This document shows, piece by piece, positions 14,726 through 24,283 of a stretch of DNA of 64,000 nucleotides. The DNA is taken from positions 10,504,411-10,568,410 of the forward strand of contig OZ005690.1 in NCBI GenBank assembly GCA_963930775.1, read 5' to 3'. The notes below the pieces were generated by a model. That model was not told where the DNA came from and made no database searches. It was given only the letters and a program-made list of their open reading frames with translations. Both the position numbers and the translations under genes were made by a program. Origin of the DNA: Cliona cf. orientalis (lineage: Eukaryota > Porifera > Demospongiae > Clionaida > Clionaidae). Within the stretch, counting starts at the first letter, position 1. Each line of letters starts with the position of its first letter.

Positions 14726-16597
14726 ATGGATCTACATTTTCTACAATTATTATTGCTGATATTGCAGTGCAGGATCGGTTATTTTGCTGGATTTGAAAAC
14801 TCTGTTTCACCGGTACCAGAATCAGTTTATTCAATAAGTGGGATTCAAAACTTATCGAATCATACCGAGTGTCCAATGTGGTTTAACTATAGCTCGGCTA
14901 CAAATGATTGCCAGTGCTTCCAATTTCAGCCACTGAAGTGTGATAATAACTATAAACATGCTTCTGTCGACCAAGATCATATACTGACATACAATTTGAA
15001 TAAAGAGTTAATCTCATTGATTAAAATACAGCACCGATATCTAGGAGGGTACAATCTGACAGAGACAGGATATGTATTAATACCAGATGAAATTTCTGAG
15101 CTCAATTCGTACATGTGTGGGCCATTGAACAGAAAAGGTTACTTATGCGGTGAGTGTAAGAGTGGATATGGGCCTGGACCGTTTTTGACATCGTGTACAA
15201 ATGTATGCCATTTTTGCCAAGACACCTGGCATGAGATTATACTGTATCTAGCGCTGGAATTTATTCCAATAACTGCATTTTATCTTCTCATCCTTATCTT
15301 TCAAATTCGACTAACATCAGCACCAATGACATGTTTCATCATGTACAGTCAGTTAACTGTGCAGGCATTTAATGAGGAGTGTGCAAACCAATGGGCACCG
15401 TCATTTTTCAGTAAAATAAAATATGGTTACCACAGTGAAACTCTTAGAATGGGCACTAAGAGCCTTCTTACTGTATATGGAGTGTTTAATCTCGACTTCT
15501 TTCACTACGTTTTGCCTCCATTTTGCATCAGTAGCAAGTTAAGACCTATTCATGTTGTATTTCTTGGCTATATTTCAGCATTCTACCCTTTTCTACTAAT
15601 TCTCTTCACATGGTTTTGCGTTGAGCTCCATGATCGTAATTTTAGACCAATCGTGTGGCTATGGAGGCCATTTCATCGATGTTTCACTCGACTAAGGAGA
15701 GGCTGGAACACCAAAAGTGATCTCATCGATGTCTTTGCTTCTTTCTTTCTCCTTTCTTATAGCAAAATTTTGTACCAGATTATTCTTACAGTGCAGGTTA
15801 CAGAAGTATATAACTATTCTTTAGTTGATGGTCATGGTTCTCGAGAAAATTATGTACTTAGTGTTGATACCAGTATTGACACAAAAAGTGCAAGATACCT
15901 GTTGATTCTTTTTATTATCATTTTACTTTGTCTTTCATTTGCCATTTTCCCACCATGTTTGCTGCTGCTATATCCTGTAGGAATATTTCAGAGGTTGTTA
16001 TCAAAATGCACTTCAAATCGATTCAGAATAATCCTTCACATCTTTGTTGAGAAATTCCAGTCTTGTTACCGAGACGGACTCAATAACGCAAAAGGTATAA
16101 GGAGTTTCTCAGGGTTTTATTTTCTGTTGAGGCTTATAATTTATCTTGCTAACATAATAAATCGCTCAACTTTTCATTTTGAGATGTGGTTTGTTTGTGG
16201 ATTTGTACTCTCAGTGGCTGTCCTTCTTATTGCACTCTGCCGACCTTATAAGGAAACTACAATGAATGTTGTTGATAGCATCTTCTTGACACATTTGGCA
16301 ACATTCTGCTATATAGCATCTTCAAATAATGAAGGTCGAACATTTGTGAATTTTTATCAGATAGTGATTGCTTTTCCATTTATAATACTTAGTTTGACAA
16401 TCACCTACAGAATAGCAAGAGGAATCTGTAATAATTGCAAAGTGCACTTTCCGAAACGATTGTTCCGGTGGCGATTTTTCAAAGTTAGTGGTCATGATGG
16501 TTTGATAACTGCTGATAATAATAATATTATAGATCAGCAACAAGATGTCAATATTCAACCAACAGCTACTTATGGCACCATTTCAGACTTACCATGA
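14726..16597 (+). CDS. A1: multi-pass membrane protein with Cys-rich ectodomain, subfamily A
   Basis: This is a single-exon gene of 623 residues; the first in-frame ATG follows the promoter. It has a signal peptide (about 1-20) and a Cys-rich extracellular region to about 165, with NLSNHT and NYS glycosylation sites. That region contains C-P-M-W, D-C-Q-C and M-C-G-P-L-N-R-K-G-Y-L-C-G-E-C, then a G-Y-G-P-G-P segment. Some nine or ten hydrophobic segments follow (about 171-194, 203-217, 250-268, 275-301, 333-354, 390-420, 464-480, 487-505, 513-533, 541-565). A loop of about 35 residues carries another NYS site. The CRPYKETTMNVVDS block resembles the RPYK..N..D pattern of some TRP/Flc-like proteins, a weak hint only. 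The C-tail ends with TYGTISDLP, a potential phosphotyrosine site. I do not recognise a named family. It is not a rhodopsin-type GPCR, since it has too many segments and no DRY or NPxxY. Confidence 0.8.
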   Translation: MDLHFLQLLLLILQCRIGYFAGFENSVSPVPESVYSISGIQNLSNHTECPMWFNYSSATNDCQCFQFQPLKCDNNYKHASVDQDHILTYNLNKELISLIKIQHRYLGGYNLTETGYVLIPDEISELNSYMCGPLNRKGYLCGECKSGYGPGPFLTSCTNVCHFCQDTWHEIILYLALEFIPITAFYLLILIFQIRLTSAPMTCFIMYSQLTVQAFNEECANQWAPSFFSKIKYGYHSETLRMGTKSLLTVYGVFNLDFFHYVLPPFCISSKLRPIHVVFLGYISAFYPFLLILFTWFCVELHDRNFRPIVWLWRPFHRCFTRLRRGWNTKSDLIDVFASFFLLSYSKILYQIILTVQVTEVYNYSLVDGHGSRENYVLSVDTSIDTKSARYLLILFIIILLCLSFAIFPPCLLLLYPVGIFQRLLSKCTSNRFRIILHIFVEKFQSCYRDGLNNAKGIRSFSGFYFLLRLIIYLANIINRSTFHFEMWFVCGFVLSVAVLLIALCRPYKETTMNVVDSIFLTHLATFCYIASSNNEGRTFVNFYQIVIAFPFIILSLTITYRIARGICNNCKVHFPKRLFRWRFFKVSGHDGLITADNNNIIDQQQDVNIQPTATYGTISDLP

Positions 16598-16941
16598 ATG
16601 CATGTGCATCAATTTTTGATCATGCACGACATTAATTCACAAATTTTTTGTAGGTGTGAGTATTGTATTGTCTGACCTAGTTTAATGTTAGTCACTCTAC
16701 GTTTATTGGATTTGTATACTAAGGTGTTCTAATTATTAGTTTAAGGTTGCCACCTCCTAAATTTTATTGTAGCCTTTTAGGTATATGTTTCAGTAACTGT
16801 TATCTTTCTTAAAGATACACTGTATTATATTAGTATTATTGAGAATATTCCCAATCCTTATCTCAATGCACAATCATGCATGCACATGATGTACTCACAC
16901 ATAAACTGCAATTTGTATAATAATATTATATCTATACAATA

Positions 16942-17078
16942 GCCACCTTCAGGTTGATGATCAAACCAAGGCACACACTTGCAAGAGCTATAGCTATCAT
17001 CCAGATAATTCCCAAATGGACATTCGATATCAGTAGGGCATTGATACTCACACGAGGTAGGATCTCGCTCCAAATTAA
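16942..17078 (-). pseudogene. Inverted relic of the VEGF-like gene's final exon (upstream of A2)
   Basis: On the minus strand this encodes ERDPTSCEYQCPTDIECPFG and a WFDHQPEG-like end. It matches the last two cysteine units of the VEGF-like protein with substitutions (the DCQC equivalent is now EYQC) and an in-frame insertion in the last unit. The source lies on the plus strand, so the piece is inverted. It is flanked by TTGAGAATATTCCCAATCC on one side and the conserved A 5' flank on the other. Confidence 0.8.
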
Positions 17079-17701
17079 TGGTGAAATGACTATCTAGCTA
17101 ATAGTAATATTTTAATTTGACTGACTCTATATAATAGCTATAATTATTGTTATGCTTTCAAAATACCAGTAGTCAGAGCTTATTAAGTGAGGTATTAGCT
17201 ATAGTGCCACACAAGCTATGTGAGCAATATTAAGCTGTTATTTGAAAGTGATTAAGATTTAAGTTGACAAAGCCTTATTCAGCTTTAATTTGAGGAGAGT
17301 GAGGAGTAGCTAGTTAAAAATTTATGTTATAAACTGATAGTTACATGTATGCTCATATGCATAATAGTATGAATGATGTATTTTTCATACTCTGCAATGT
17401 TTAGTTAATTAAGCTGATAAATCGAAAATGAAAAAGAATCAATCATAATAATGAATAGTATTGAGTGCAATAATTATTATGGGGCTGTTACCTTCATTGA
17501 GGAGATTATCAAAACATTAGCATTTCGTAAAAATTAATGGATAAAATCAATTTGCAACATAATAAGCTACTTGACGATGTGATAATGATAATAAAAGAGT
17601 TTCAATTTTCATGCTAAGTAATTATTAACAGTTATTGTTAATTAGCAGTAATATCAAGGTAATAATTAATTAGTATGTTTAAGGTACATCTAGCATGTGC
17701 A

Positions 17702-17736
17702 GTGACGTGTTCGAGTGAATCCACTAACCTATATAA
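17702..17736 (+). promoter_or_regulatory. A2 core promoter: GTGACGTG and TATA box
   Basis: GTGACGTG (17702-17709) is 20 bp before TATATAA (17730-17736), followed by CAGCAGGATTC. The ATG is about 83 bp downstream of the TATA box. The 620 bp upstream is the conserved A-type flank, including a copy of TTATTAACAGTTATTGTTA near 17625. Confidence 0.65.
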
Positions 17737-17818
17737 CAGCAGGATTCTTCAGCTCAGATCAGCCAGCCAATTAGCTATAACTCTATATGAATCCCGGCAG
17801 GAAGAATTTTATTTGAAT

Positions 17819-19681
17819 ATGGATCTACATTTTCTACGAATATTATTGCTGATATTGCAGTGCAGGATCACTTATTTTGCTGGATCTGCAAACTCTGTTT
17901 CACCGGTACCAGCATCAGTTCATTCAGTAAGTGGCATTCAAAACCTATCAAATCATACCGAGTGCCCAATGTGGTTTAACTATAGCTCGGCTACAAATGA
18001 TTGCCAGTGCTTCCAATTTGAATCGCTTAAGTGTGATAACTATAAGCATGTATCTATAGACCCAGATCTGATACTGACGTACAATTCGGACAAAGGGTTA
18101 ATCTCGTCGATTCAAATACGGCACCAATATCTAGGAGGGTACAATCTGACAGAGACAGGATATGTATTATTGCCAGATGAAATTTCTGAGCTCAATTCGT
18201 ACATGTGTGGGCCATTGAACAGAAAAGGTTACTTATGTGGTGAGTGTAAGAATGGATATGGGCCTGGACCGTTTATAAAATCGTGTACAAATGTATGCCA
18301 TTTTTGCCAAGACACCTGGCATGAAATCATACTGTATCTAGCACTGGAATTTATTCCAATAACTATATTTTATCTACTCATTCTTATCTTTCAAATTCGA
18401 TTAACATCAGCACCAATGACATGTTTCATCACGTACAGTCAGCTAATTATGCTGGCATTTTATATGGATTGTGCAAGCCAATGGGCACCATCGTTTTTCA
18501 GTAAAATAAAATATGGCTACTACAGTGGAACTCTTAGAATGGGCACTAAGAGCCTTCTTACTGTATATGGAGTGTTTAATCTCGACTTCTTTCACTACGT
18601 TTTGCCTCCATTTTGCATCAGTAGCAAGTTAAGACCTATTCATGTTGTATTTCTTGGCTATATTTCAGCATTCTACCCCTTCCTTCTAATTCTCCTCACA
18701 TGGTTTTGTGTTGAGCTCCATGGTCGTAACTTTAGACCAATCGTATTCTTATGGAGGCCATTCCATAGATGCTTTGCTCGACTAAGGAGAGGCTGGAATA
18801 CCAAGAGTGATCTCATCGATGTCTTTGCTTCTTTCTTTCTCCTTTCTTACAGCAAAATTTTGTATCAGATTATTCTTACAATGGATGTTACAACAATATA
18901 TAACTATTCTTTAGTTGATGGTCATGGCTCTCAAGAACATGTGCACGTTCTTAAAGTTGATACCAGTATTGACACAAAAAGTACAAGATACTTAGTGATT
19001 CATTCTATTATCGTTTTATTTTGCCTTTCATTTGTCAGTTTCCCACCATGTTTGCTGCTGCTATATCCTGTAGGAATATTTCAGAGATTTTTGTCAAAAT
19101 GCATTTCAAATCGATTCAGAATAATCCTTCACATCTTTGTCGAGAAATTCCAGTCTTGCTACAGAGACGGACCCTATAGCGCAAAAGGTATAAGAAGTTT
19201 CTCAGGATTTTATTTTCTGTTGAGGTTTGCTGTTTATCTTGCTCCATCAATAAATAGTTCTACTTTTCATTTTGAGATATGGCTTACTTGCGGATTCGTA
19301 CTCTCAGTGGCTGCCCTTCTTATTGCACTCTGCAGACCTTATAAGGAAACTACAATGAATGTTGTCGATAGCATCTTCTTGACACATTTAGCAACACTCT
19401 GCTATATAGCGTCTTCAAATAATGAAGGTCAAATCCATGTGAATTTTTTTCAGACAGTGATTGCTTTTCCATTCATAATATTTAGTTTGACAATTGCCTA
19501 CAGAATAGTAAGAGGAATCTGCAATAATCACAAAGTGCACTTTCTGAAATGGTTGTTCCAGTGGCGATTTTTTAAAGCTTGTGATCATGATGGTTTGATA
19601 ACTGCTGATAATGTAGATCAGCAACAAGATATCAATAGTCAACCAAAAGCCACTTATGGCACCATTTCAGACTTACCATGA
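17819..19681 (+). CDS. A2: multi-pass membrane protein, subfamily A
   Basis: An intact single-exon copy of 620 residues. The frame is open further upstream, but the ATG preceding DLHFLRILLLILQ matches the start of the other copies and gives a proper signal peptide. The earlier ATG at 17675 lies before the TATA box and is unlikely to be used. Ectodomain cysteines, the MCGPLN block, the transmembrane segments and the TYGTISDLP end are all kept. It differs from A1 mainly in the ectodomain (ESLKCDNYKH, RHQYLGG), the short YYSGTLRMG loop, and the loop near NVTTIYNYS-like residues, where EHVHVLKV replaces ENYVLSV. Its 5' flank holds the inverted VEGF-tail relic, linking it by descent to A4 and A6. 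Confidence 0.8.
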   Translation: MDLHFLRILLLILQCRITYFAGSANSVSPVPASVHSVSGIQNLSNHTECPMWFNYSSATNDCQCFQFESLKCDNYKHVSIDPDLILTYNSDKGLISSIQIRHQYLGGYNLTETGYVLLPDEISELNSYMCGPLNRKGYLCGECKNGYGPGPFIKSCTNVCHFCQDTWHEIILYLALEFIPITIFYLLILIFQIRLTSAPMTCFITYSQLIMLAFYMDCASQWAPSFFSKIKYGYYSGTLRMGTKSLLTVYGVFNLDFFHYVLPPFCISSKLRPIHVVFLGYISAFYPFLLILLTWFCVELHGRNFRPIVFLWRPFHRCFARLRRGWNTKSDLIDVFASFFLLSYSKILYQIILTMDVTTIYNYSLVDGHGSQEHVHVLKVDTSIDTKSTRYLVIHSIIVLFCLSFVSFPPCLLLLYPVGIFQRFLSKCISNRFRIILHIFVEKFQSCYRDGPYSAKGIRSFSGFYFLLRFAVYLAPSINSSTFHFEIWLTCGFVLSVAALLIALCRPYKETTMNVVDSIFLTHLATLCYIASSNNEGQIHVNFFQTVIAFPFIIFSLTIAYRIVRGICNNHKVHFLKWLFQWRFFKACDHDGLITADNVDQQQDINSQPKATYGTISDLP

Positions 19682-19964
19682 ATTATCATGCATGATATCA
19701 ATTCACATAATTAATTATTATTGTAGGTGTGAGTAATACATAATGTCTTACCTAGTTCAATATTAGTCACTCTACGTATGTTGATCGGATTTGTTTAATT
19801 AAAGTGGTGTTAAGGTTGCCATCCTCTTATTGTAGCCATTAATTTTACATGTATTATCTATGTGGGTTTCTTATAAATTAGCTGGTAACTGTTATCCTTT
19901 TAGAAGACACACTATAATATTACAATAATATTATTTTCCCAATTAGAGTATTTTAAATGCAACC

Positions 19965-20275
19965 TGTAATAGTACTACGAATAGAAATTGAAGGATGAAG
20001 GATAATCGATCATGCCCACTATACTTCTAATAGCTACATCCCTACACTTGCTTGTCTTGACTAGTTTATTGTGATCCCCCTAGCTATTATTATGGCTCGT
20101 AGGGGTGGGGGCATCACATTACTGCCTGGTTAGTTATTCCTGTATAGCTACCTATACTCAAAAAGCAAGTGTAGGGTATGCTAACTTCAAATTTAAGGCC
20201 CTACGCTTGTTTTTCTCAATCATATTATACTTCTGATTTAATATGTAAAAAAGCAAGCGTACTGGTATTCAGAAA
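19965..20275. repeat. Inverted-repeat element between A2 and A3
   Basis: CCTACACTTGCTTGT near 20041 is mirrored by AAGCAAGTGTAGG near 20164. A second pair, CCTACGCTTG near 20200 and AAGCAAGCGTA near 20251, lies beside it. The block occupies the place where other A units carry the VEGF-tail relic, so it marks an insertion or replacement. Similar wording near 30445-30530 may be a related copy. Confidence 0.5.
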
Positions 20276-20619
20276 AAAAAAATTATATTTCACACTCTGC
20301 AATGTTTAGTTAATCAACTGATAAAAATAATCACAATGACATATAGGGGAACTACTATTGAACAGAATTGAGTGCATTATGGGGATGTCGCACACTTTAT
20401 CTTTCATTGAAATGATTAGCAAAATATTAATAATTACTAGCTTTTTGTAAATATTTATTAGATAAATTTAAACCATCACGCACCAACATAATAAGCTATA
20501 TTTTATCATGTAGCTACTATACTTTACAGTGTGAGATATTGATGTTTCAGTTCTGATATTGAGTAATTATTGACAGTTATTATTAGCATGTGTAAGGTAA
20601 TACACATCTAGTAAGTACA

Positions 20620-20646
20620 GTGACGTGTTAGAGAAAAGCTATATAA
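20620..20646 (+). promoter_or_regulatory. A3 core promoter: GTGACGTG and TATA box
   Basis: GTGACGTG (20620-20627) precedes TATATAA (20640-20646) by only 12 bp, about 8 bp closer than in A2, A4 and A8. The downstream CAGCAGGATTCTGCAGC block is kept and the ATG follows about 97 bp later. Confidence 0.65.
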
Positions 20647-20742
20647 CAGCAGGATTCTGCAGCACATCAATTTTAGCCAGCCAACTACGTAGCTACAACT
20701 GTAATTGTTTTATACTTAACCCAGGAACAATTTTACTTTAAA

Positions 20743-22602
20743 ATGGAACAGTTATTATGTTCTCTGCAAATATTGCTGATATTGCAGTGTAGGTTCGCAT
20801 TTACTGGATCTGAAAACTCTGTTTCACCGGTAACAGCTTCAGATTATTCAGTAAGTGGCATTCAAAACCTATCAAATCATACCAAGTGTCCAATGTGGTT
20901 TAACTATAGCTCGGCTACAAATGATTGCCAGTGCTTCCAATTTCAACCGCTTAAGTGTGATGATAAGCATGCATCTATCGACCCAGATCATAATATTATA
21001 GTGACATACAATCCAAACAAAGAATTAATCTCGTCAATTAAAATATGGTATTACTACTTAGGAGGGTACAATATTACGGCAGAGACAGGATATGTATTAT
21101 TACCGGATGAAATTTCTGAGCTGAATTCGTACATGTGTGGGCCATTGAACAGAAAAGGTTACTTATGTGGTGAGTGTAAGAGTGGATATGGGCCTGGACC
21201 ATTTGTAACATTGTGTACAAATGTATGCCATTTTTGCCAAGACACCTGGCATGAGATTATACTGTATCTAGCACTGGAATTTATTCCAATAACTATATTT
21301 TATCTTCTCATTCTTATCTTTCAAATTCGACTAACATCAGCGCCAATGACATGTTTCATTATGTACAGTCAGCTAATTGTGCAGGCATTTAATGGGGAGT
21401 GTGCAAGCCAATGGGCACCGTCACTTTTCAGTAAAATAAAATATGGTTACGGCAGTGGAACTCTTAGAATGGGTACTCAGAGCCTTCTTACTGTATATGG
21501 AGTGTTTAATCTTGACTTCTTTCATTACATTTTGCCTCCATTTTGCATCAGTAGCAAGTTAAGACCTTTTCATGTTGTATATCTTGGCTGCATTTCAGCG
21601 TTCTACCCTTTCCTACTAATACTTCTCACATGGTTTTGCGTTGAGCTCCATGGTCGTAACTTTAGACCAATCGTGTGGCTATGGAGGCCATTTCATGGCT
21701 GCTTCACTCGATTAAGGAGAGGCTGGAACACCAAGAGTGATCTCATTGATGTCTTTGCTTCTTTCTTTCTCCTTTCTTACAGCAAAATTTTGTACCAGAT
21801 TATTCTTACAGTGCAGGTTACAGAAGTATATAACTATTCTTTAGTTGATGGTCATGGTTCTCGAGAAAATTATGTACTTAGTGTTGATACCAGTATTGAC
21901 ACAAAAAGTATAAGATGCTTAGTGATTCTTTCGATTATTGTTTTACTTTGTCTTGTATTTGTCATTTTCCCACCATGTTTGCTGCTGCTACATCCTGTAG
22001 GAATATTTCACGGACTGTTGTCAAAATGCATTTCGAATCGGTTCAGAATAGTCATTAACATTTTCGTCGAGAAATTTCAGTCATGTTACAGAGGCGGACT
22101 TGATGGCGCGAAAGGTATAAGGAGTTTCTCAGGATTTTATTTTCTGTTGAGGCTTGTCATTTATCTTGCTATCCTAATAAATCGCTCAACTTTTCATTTT
22201 GAGATGTGGTTTGTGTGTGGATTTGTACTATCAGTGGCTGCCCTCATTATTGCAATCTGCAGACCTTATAAGGAAACTACCATGAATGTTGTCGATAGCA
22301 TCTTCTTGACACATTTGGCAATATTCTGCTATATAGCATCTTCAAATAATGAAGGTCGAATCTATGTGAATTTTTATCAGACAGTGATTGCTTTTCCATT
22401 TATAATATTTAGTTTTACAATTGCTTACAGAATAGTAAGAGGAATCTGCAATAATTGCAAAGTGCACTTTCCGAAATGGTTGTTCCGGTGGCGATTTTTC
22501 AAAGCTAGTGGTCGTGATGGTTTGATAACTGCTGATAATATAGATCAGCAACAAGATGTCAATATTCAACCAAAAGCTACTTATGGCACCATTTCAGACT
22601 AA
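20743..22602 (+). CDS. A3: multi-pass membrane protein, subfamily A
   Basis: An intact single-exon copy of 619 residues with the subfamily plan: signal peptide, Cys-rich glycosylated ectodomain, nine or ten membrane segments and a short tail. The N-terminus is the most divergent of the A copies (MEQLLCSLQILLILQ instead of MDLHFLQ). The ectodomain carries small in-frame insertions (DHNIIVTYN, YNITAETG). A TTA-to-TAA change ends the protein two residues early, at YGTISD, leaving the tyrosine motif intact. The 3' flank is interrupted by a 4.6-kb retrotransposon. Confidence 0.8.
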   Translation: MEQLLCSLQILLILQCRFAFTGSENSVSPVTASDYSVSGIQNLSNHTKCPMWFNYSSATNDCQCFQFQPLKCDDKHASIDPDHNIIVTYNPNKELISSIKIWYYYLGGYNITAETGYVLLPDEISELNSYMCGPLNRKGYLCGECKSGYGPGPFVTLCTNVCHFCQDTWHEIILYLALEFIPITIFYLLILIFQIRLTSAPMTCFIMYSQLIVQAFNGECASQWAPSLFSKIKYGYGSGTLRMGTQSLLTVYGVFNLDFFHYILPPFCISSKLRPFHVVYLGCISAFYPFLLILLTWFCVELHGRNFRPIVWLWRPFHGCFTRLRRGWNTKSDLIDVFASFFLLSYSKILYQIILTVQVTEVYNYSLVDGHGSRENYVLSVDTSIDTKSIRCLVILSIIVLLCLVFVIFPPCLLLLHPVGIFHGLLSKCISNRFRIVINIFVEKFQSCYRGGLDGAKGIRSFSGFYFLLRLVIYLAILINRSTFHFEMWFVCGFVLSVAALIIAICRPYKETTMNVVDSIFLTHLAIFCYIASSNNEGRIYVNFYQTVIAFPFIIFSFTIAYRIVRGICNNCKVHFPKWLFRWRFFKASGRDGLITADNIDQQQDVNIQPKATYGTISD

Positions 22603-23215
22603 CCATAAATGCATGTGCATCAATTTTTGATCATGCATGACATTAATCCTGTGACCACATAATTATTGTAGGTGTGAGTATTGTATTGTCTGACCTAGTT
22701 TAATATTAGTCACTCTACGTTTATTGGATTTGTATACTAAGGTGTTTATAAGGTTGCCACCTCCTTAATTTTATTGTAGCTTTTTATTTACGTAGGGAGA
22801 ATAATATGTTTCAGTAACTGTTATCTTTCTTGAAGATACACTGTACTGTATTAATATTATTATTGTCCATCCATGCTGGCATCGCTTAGTTATGGCATGC
22901 ATATGCATGAATGCAAGACGCTGCGCTGCGAGCTATGAGTTGTCGTTATTACATTTGCGAATCATGAGGGGCCACCCGAGCTCATACCCCCTAAGCTGTC
23001 CGGAGTGCTGACCCCACAGGCGTGTCGGGAGCGCTGGCTCGCCGAAGCTAAGCCTGTTTGCAGGACAGCCCGCAGGGGCTGACGCCCAAGGTGAAACCCC
23101 CCAAAGAGGCTAAGCGTAGGTGAGGTTAGCTGTTTGTCGACTAAATGCAATTAAACTATGAGCTAAATGAATTAGAACAAAGTTAATGTAAATGAATAAC
23201 AATGAGAAATAAAAG

Positions 23216-24283
23216 TTACTTAGATGCAATGTTAGCCAGGCTGCTGGCTGCTGATTTGAGGGCTTTCTTTCCCGTGCGTGTGTACCGTTGGTAGGCGGAG
23301 CTGTGCCAACGCCCCAAAAATTTGATTTGTGCGGTCGGAATTCCTGCTTGAGCTGCAGAGGTGGCTGCACCAATGCGAAAGCTATGGGTATTGAATGTGA
23401 GAGGTTGATAACCTGCTGCTGCGAGGATGCTACGCATGTGTTTCAGACAGCTGTGCCTAGTGAGTGGCTGGCCATTCTTGAAAGAGAAAAGGGGGGCATG
23501 TTTGAGCGATTTGTCGAGTCCATGGGAACGGAAGTACCGGCGCACTGCCGTAAAAGGACAGATTTCCCTACGTGATTTGGTTATGTAGAGTGCTTGCCCA
23601 TAGCAAAGTTGGTCCGTTTTAGAGGACTTGATTGTGAAAATAAAGTGATCTTCTTTCCATTTGATGCTAGTAACTGAGGCATGCTTCCAAGGATTGAACG
23701 ACTGCTTTGATGGGACAGTGAATTCACTAATACGTAGCAAGCCAAAGAATGCTAATGTGAAGGCGGCTGCAAGCATTCTTTTATCGTGCTGGCAGAGGTG
23801 GTATGAGGGCTTCCAAACTTCTTGGAGCATGTGCTTCAAAATTCTCGCCGTTATTGGCTGTCTTGTAGATTTACGGTTGCTCTTAAAAGCATGCTGTTTC
23901 CTAGCACCCTTTATGATTAAGCTCAACATTGGGTTGTGGCTAGTAGGGCTCTTGTATCCATTTTGCTGGTGCCATGAGCTGATGGCGGAGAGGTAGACTT
24001 TGATAGTTGCTGGAGAAAGAGCTCGACTCATTGTTACTGTAAAATAGATGATTGTCTCCTTATCTGCTGGCAAGGCTGGCATTCTGTAGAGAAGGCAGAA
24101 CCGCTTAAATCTGGAAATTGCTGCCGCATATGTTGCTCTAGTAGAAGGAGCAAAAGCCAGTCGCAGAAGATCTTCTAAACTAGCCTTCAAATCGTGCTTA
24201 GAATTCCAGGTGTTGCAATTGGTCTTGGATTTGCCTGTGGAGCAAGAGCATAAAAGCGAGTAACTGGCGTCTAGATATTGCAT
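23216..24283 (-). CDS. Tyrosine recombinase of the DIRS-like element
   Basis: A 355-residue phage-integrase-type recombinase that would join reverse-transcribed circles to the genome without a DDE integrase. An N-terminal core-binding region (APSTRATYAAAISRFKRFC) is followed by the catalytic domain: LLRISEF with the first Arg, HSFR as the H-x-x-R box, GRWHS, and the nucleophile region YQRYTR near the C-terminus. All catalytic signatures appear intact. Its start overlaps the end of the RT-RNase H frame by 86 bp, as is common in this order. Either in-frame ATG near the start could be used. Confidence 0.85.
   Translation of the reverse strand: MQYLDASYSLLCSCSTGKSKTNCNTWNSKHDLKASLEDLLRLAFAPSTRATYAAAISRFKRFCLLYRMPALPADKETIIYFTVTMSRALSPATIKVYLSAISSWHQQNGYKSPTSHNPMLSLIIKGARKQHAFKSNRKSTRQPITARILKHMLQEVWKPSYHLCQHDKRMLAAAFTLAFFGLLRISEFTVPSKQSFNPWKHASVTSIKWKEDHFIFTIKSSKTDQLCYGQALYITKSRREICPFTAVRRYFRSHGLDKSLKHAPLFSFKNGQPLTRHSCLKHMRSILAAAGYQPLTFNTHSFRIGAATSAAQAGIPTAQIKFLGRWHSSAYQRYTRTGKKALKSAASSLANIASK

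Noticed and set aside
16322-16558. An antisense open frame of about 75 codons (MNIDILLLIY..., SYQTI...) present opposite the 3' end of nearly every A copy
   Set aside because: It is the shadow of the strongly conserved sense frame. It has no promoter or independent conservation pattern and simply follows the sense codons.
14726-16597. Calling the A/B family G-protein-coupled receptors
   Set aside because: There are more than seven hydrophobic segments and no DRY, NPxxY or adhesion-GPCR GPS signatures; calling them GPCRs would overstate the evidence.
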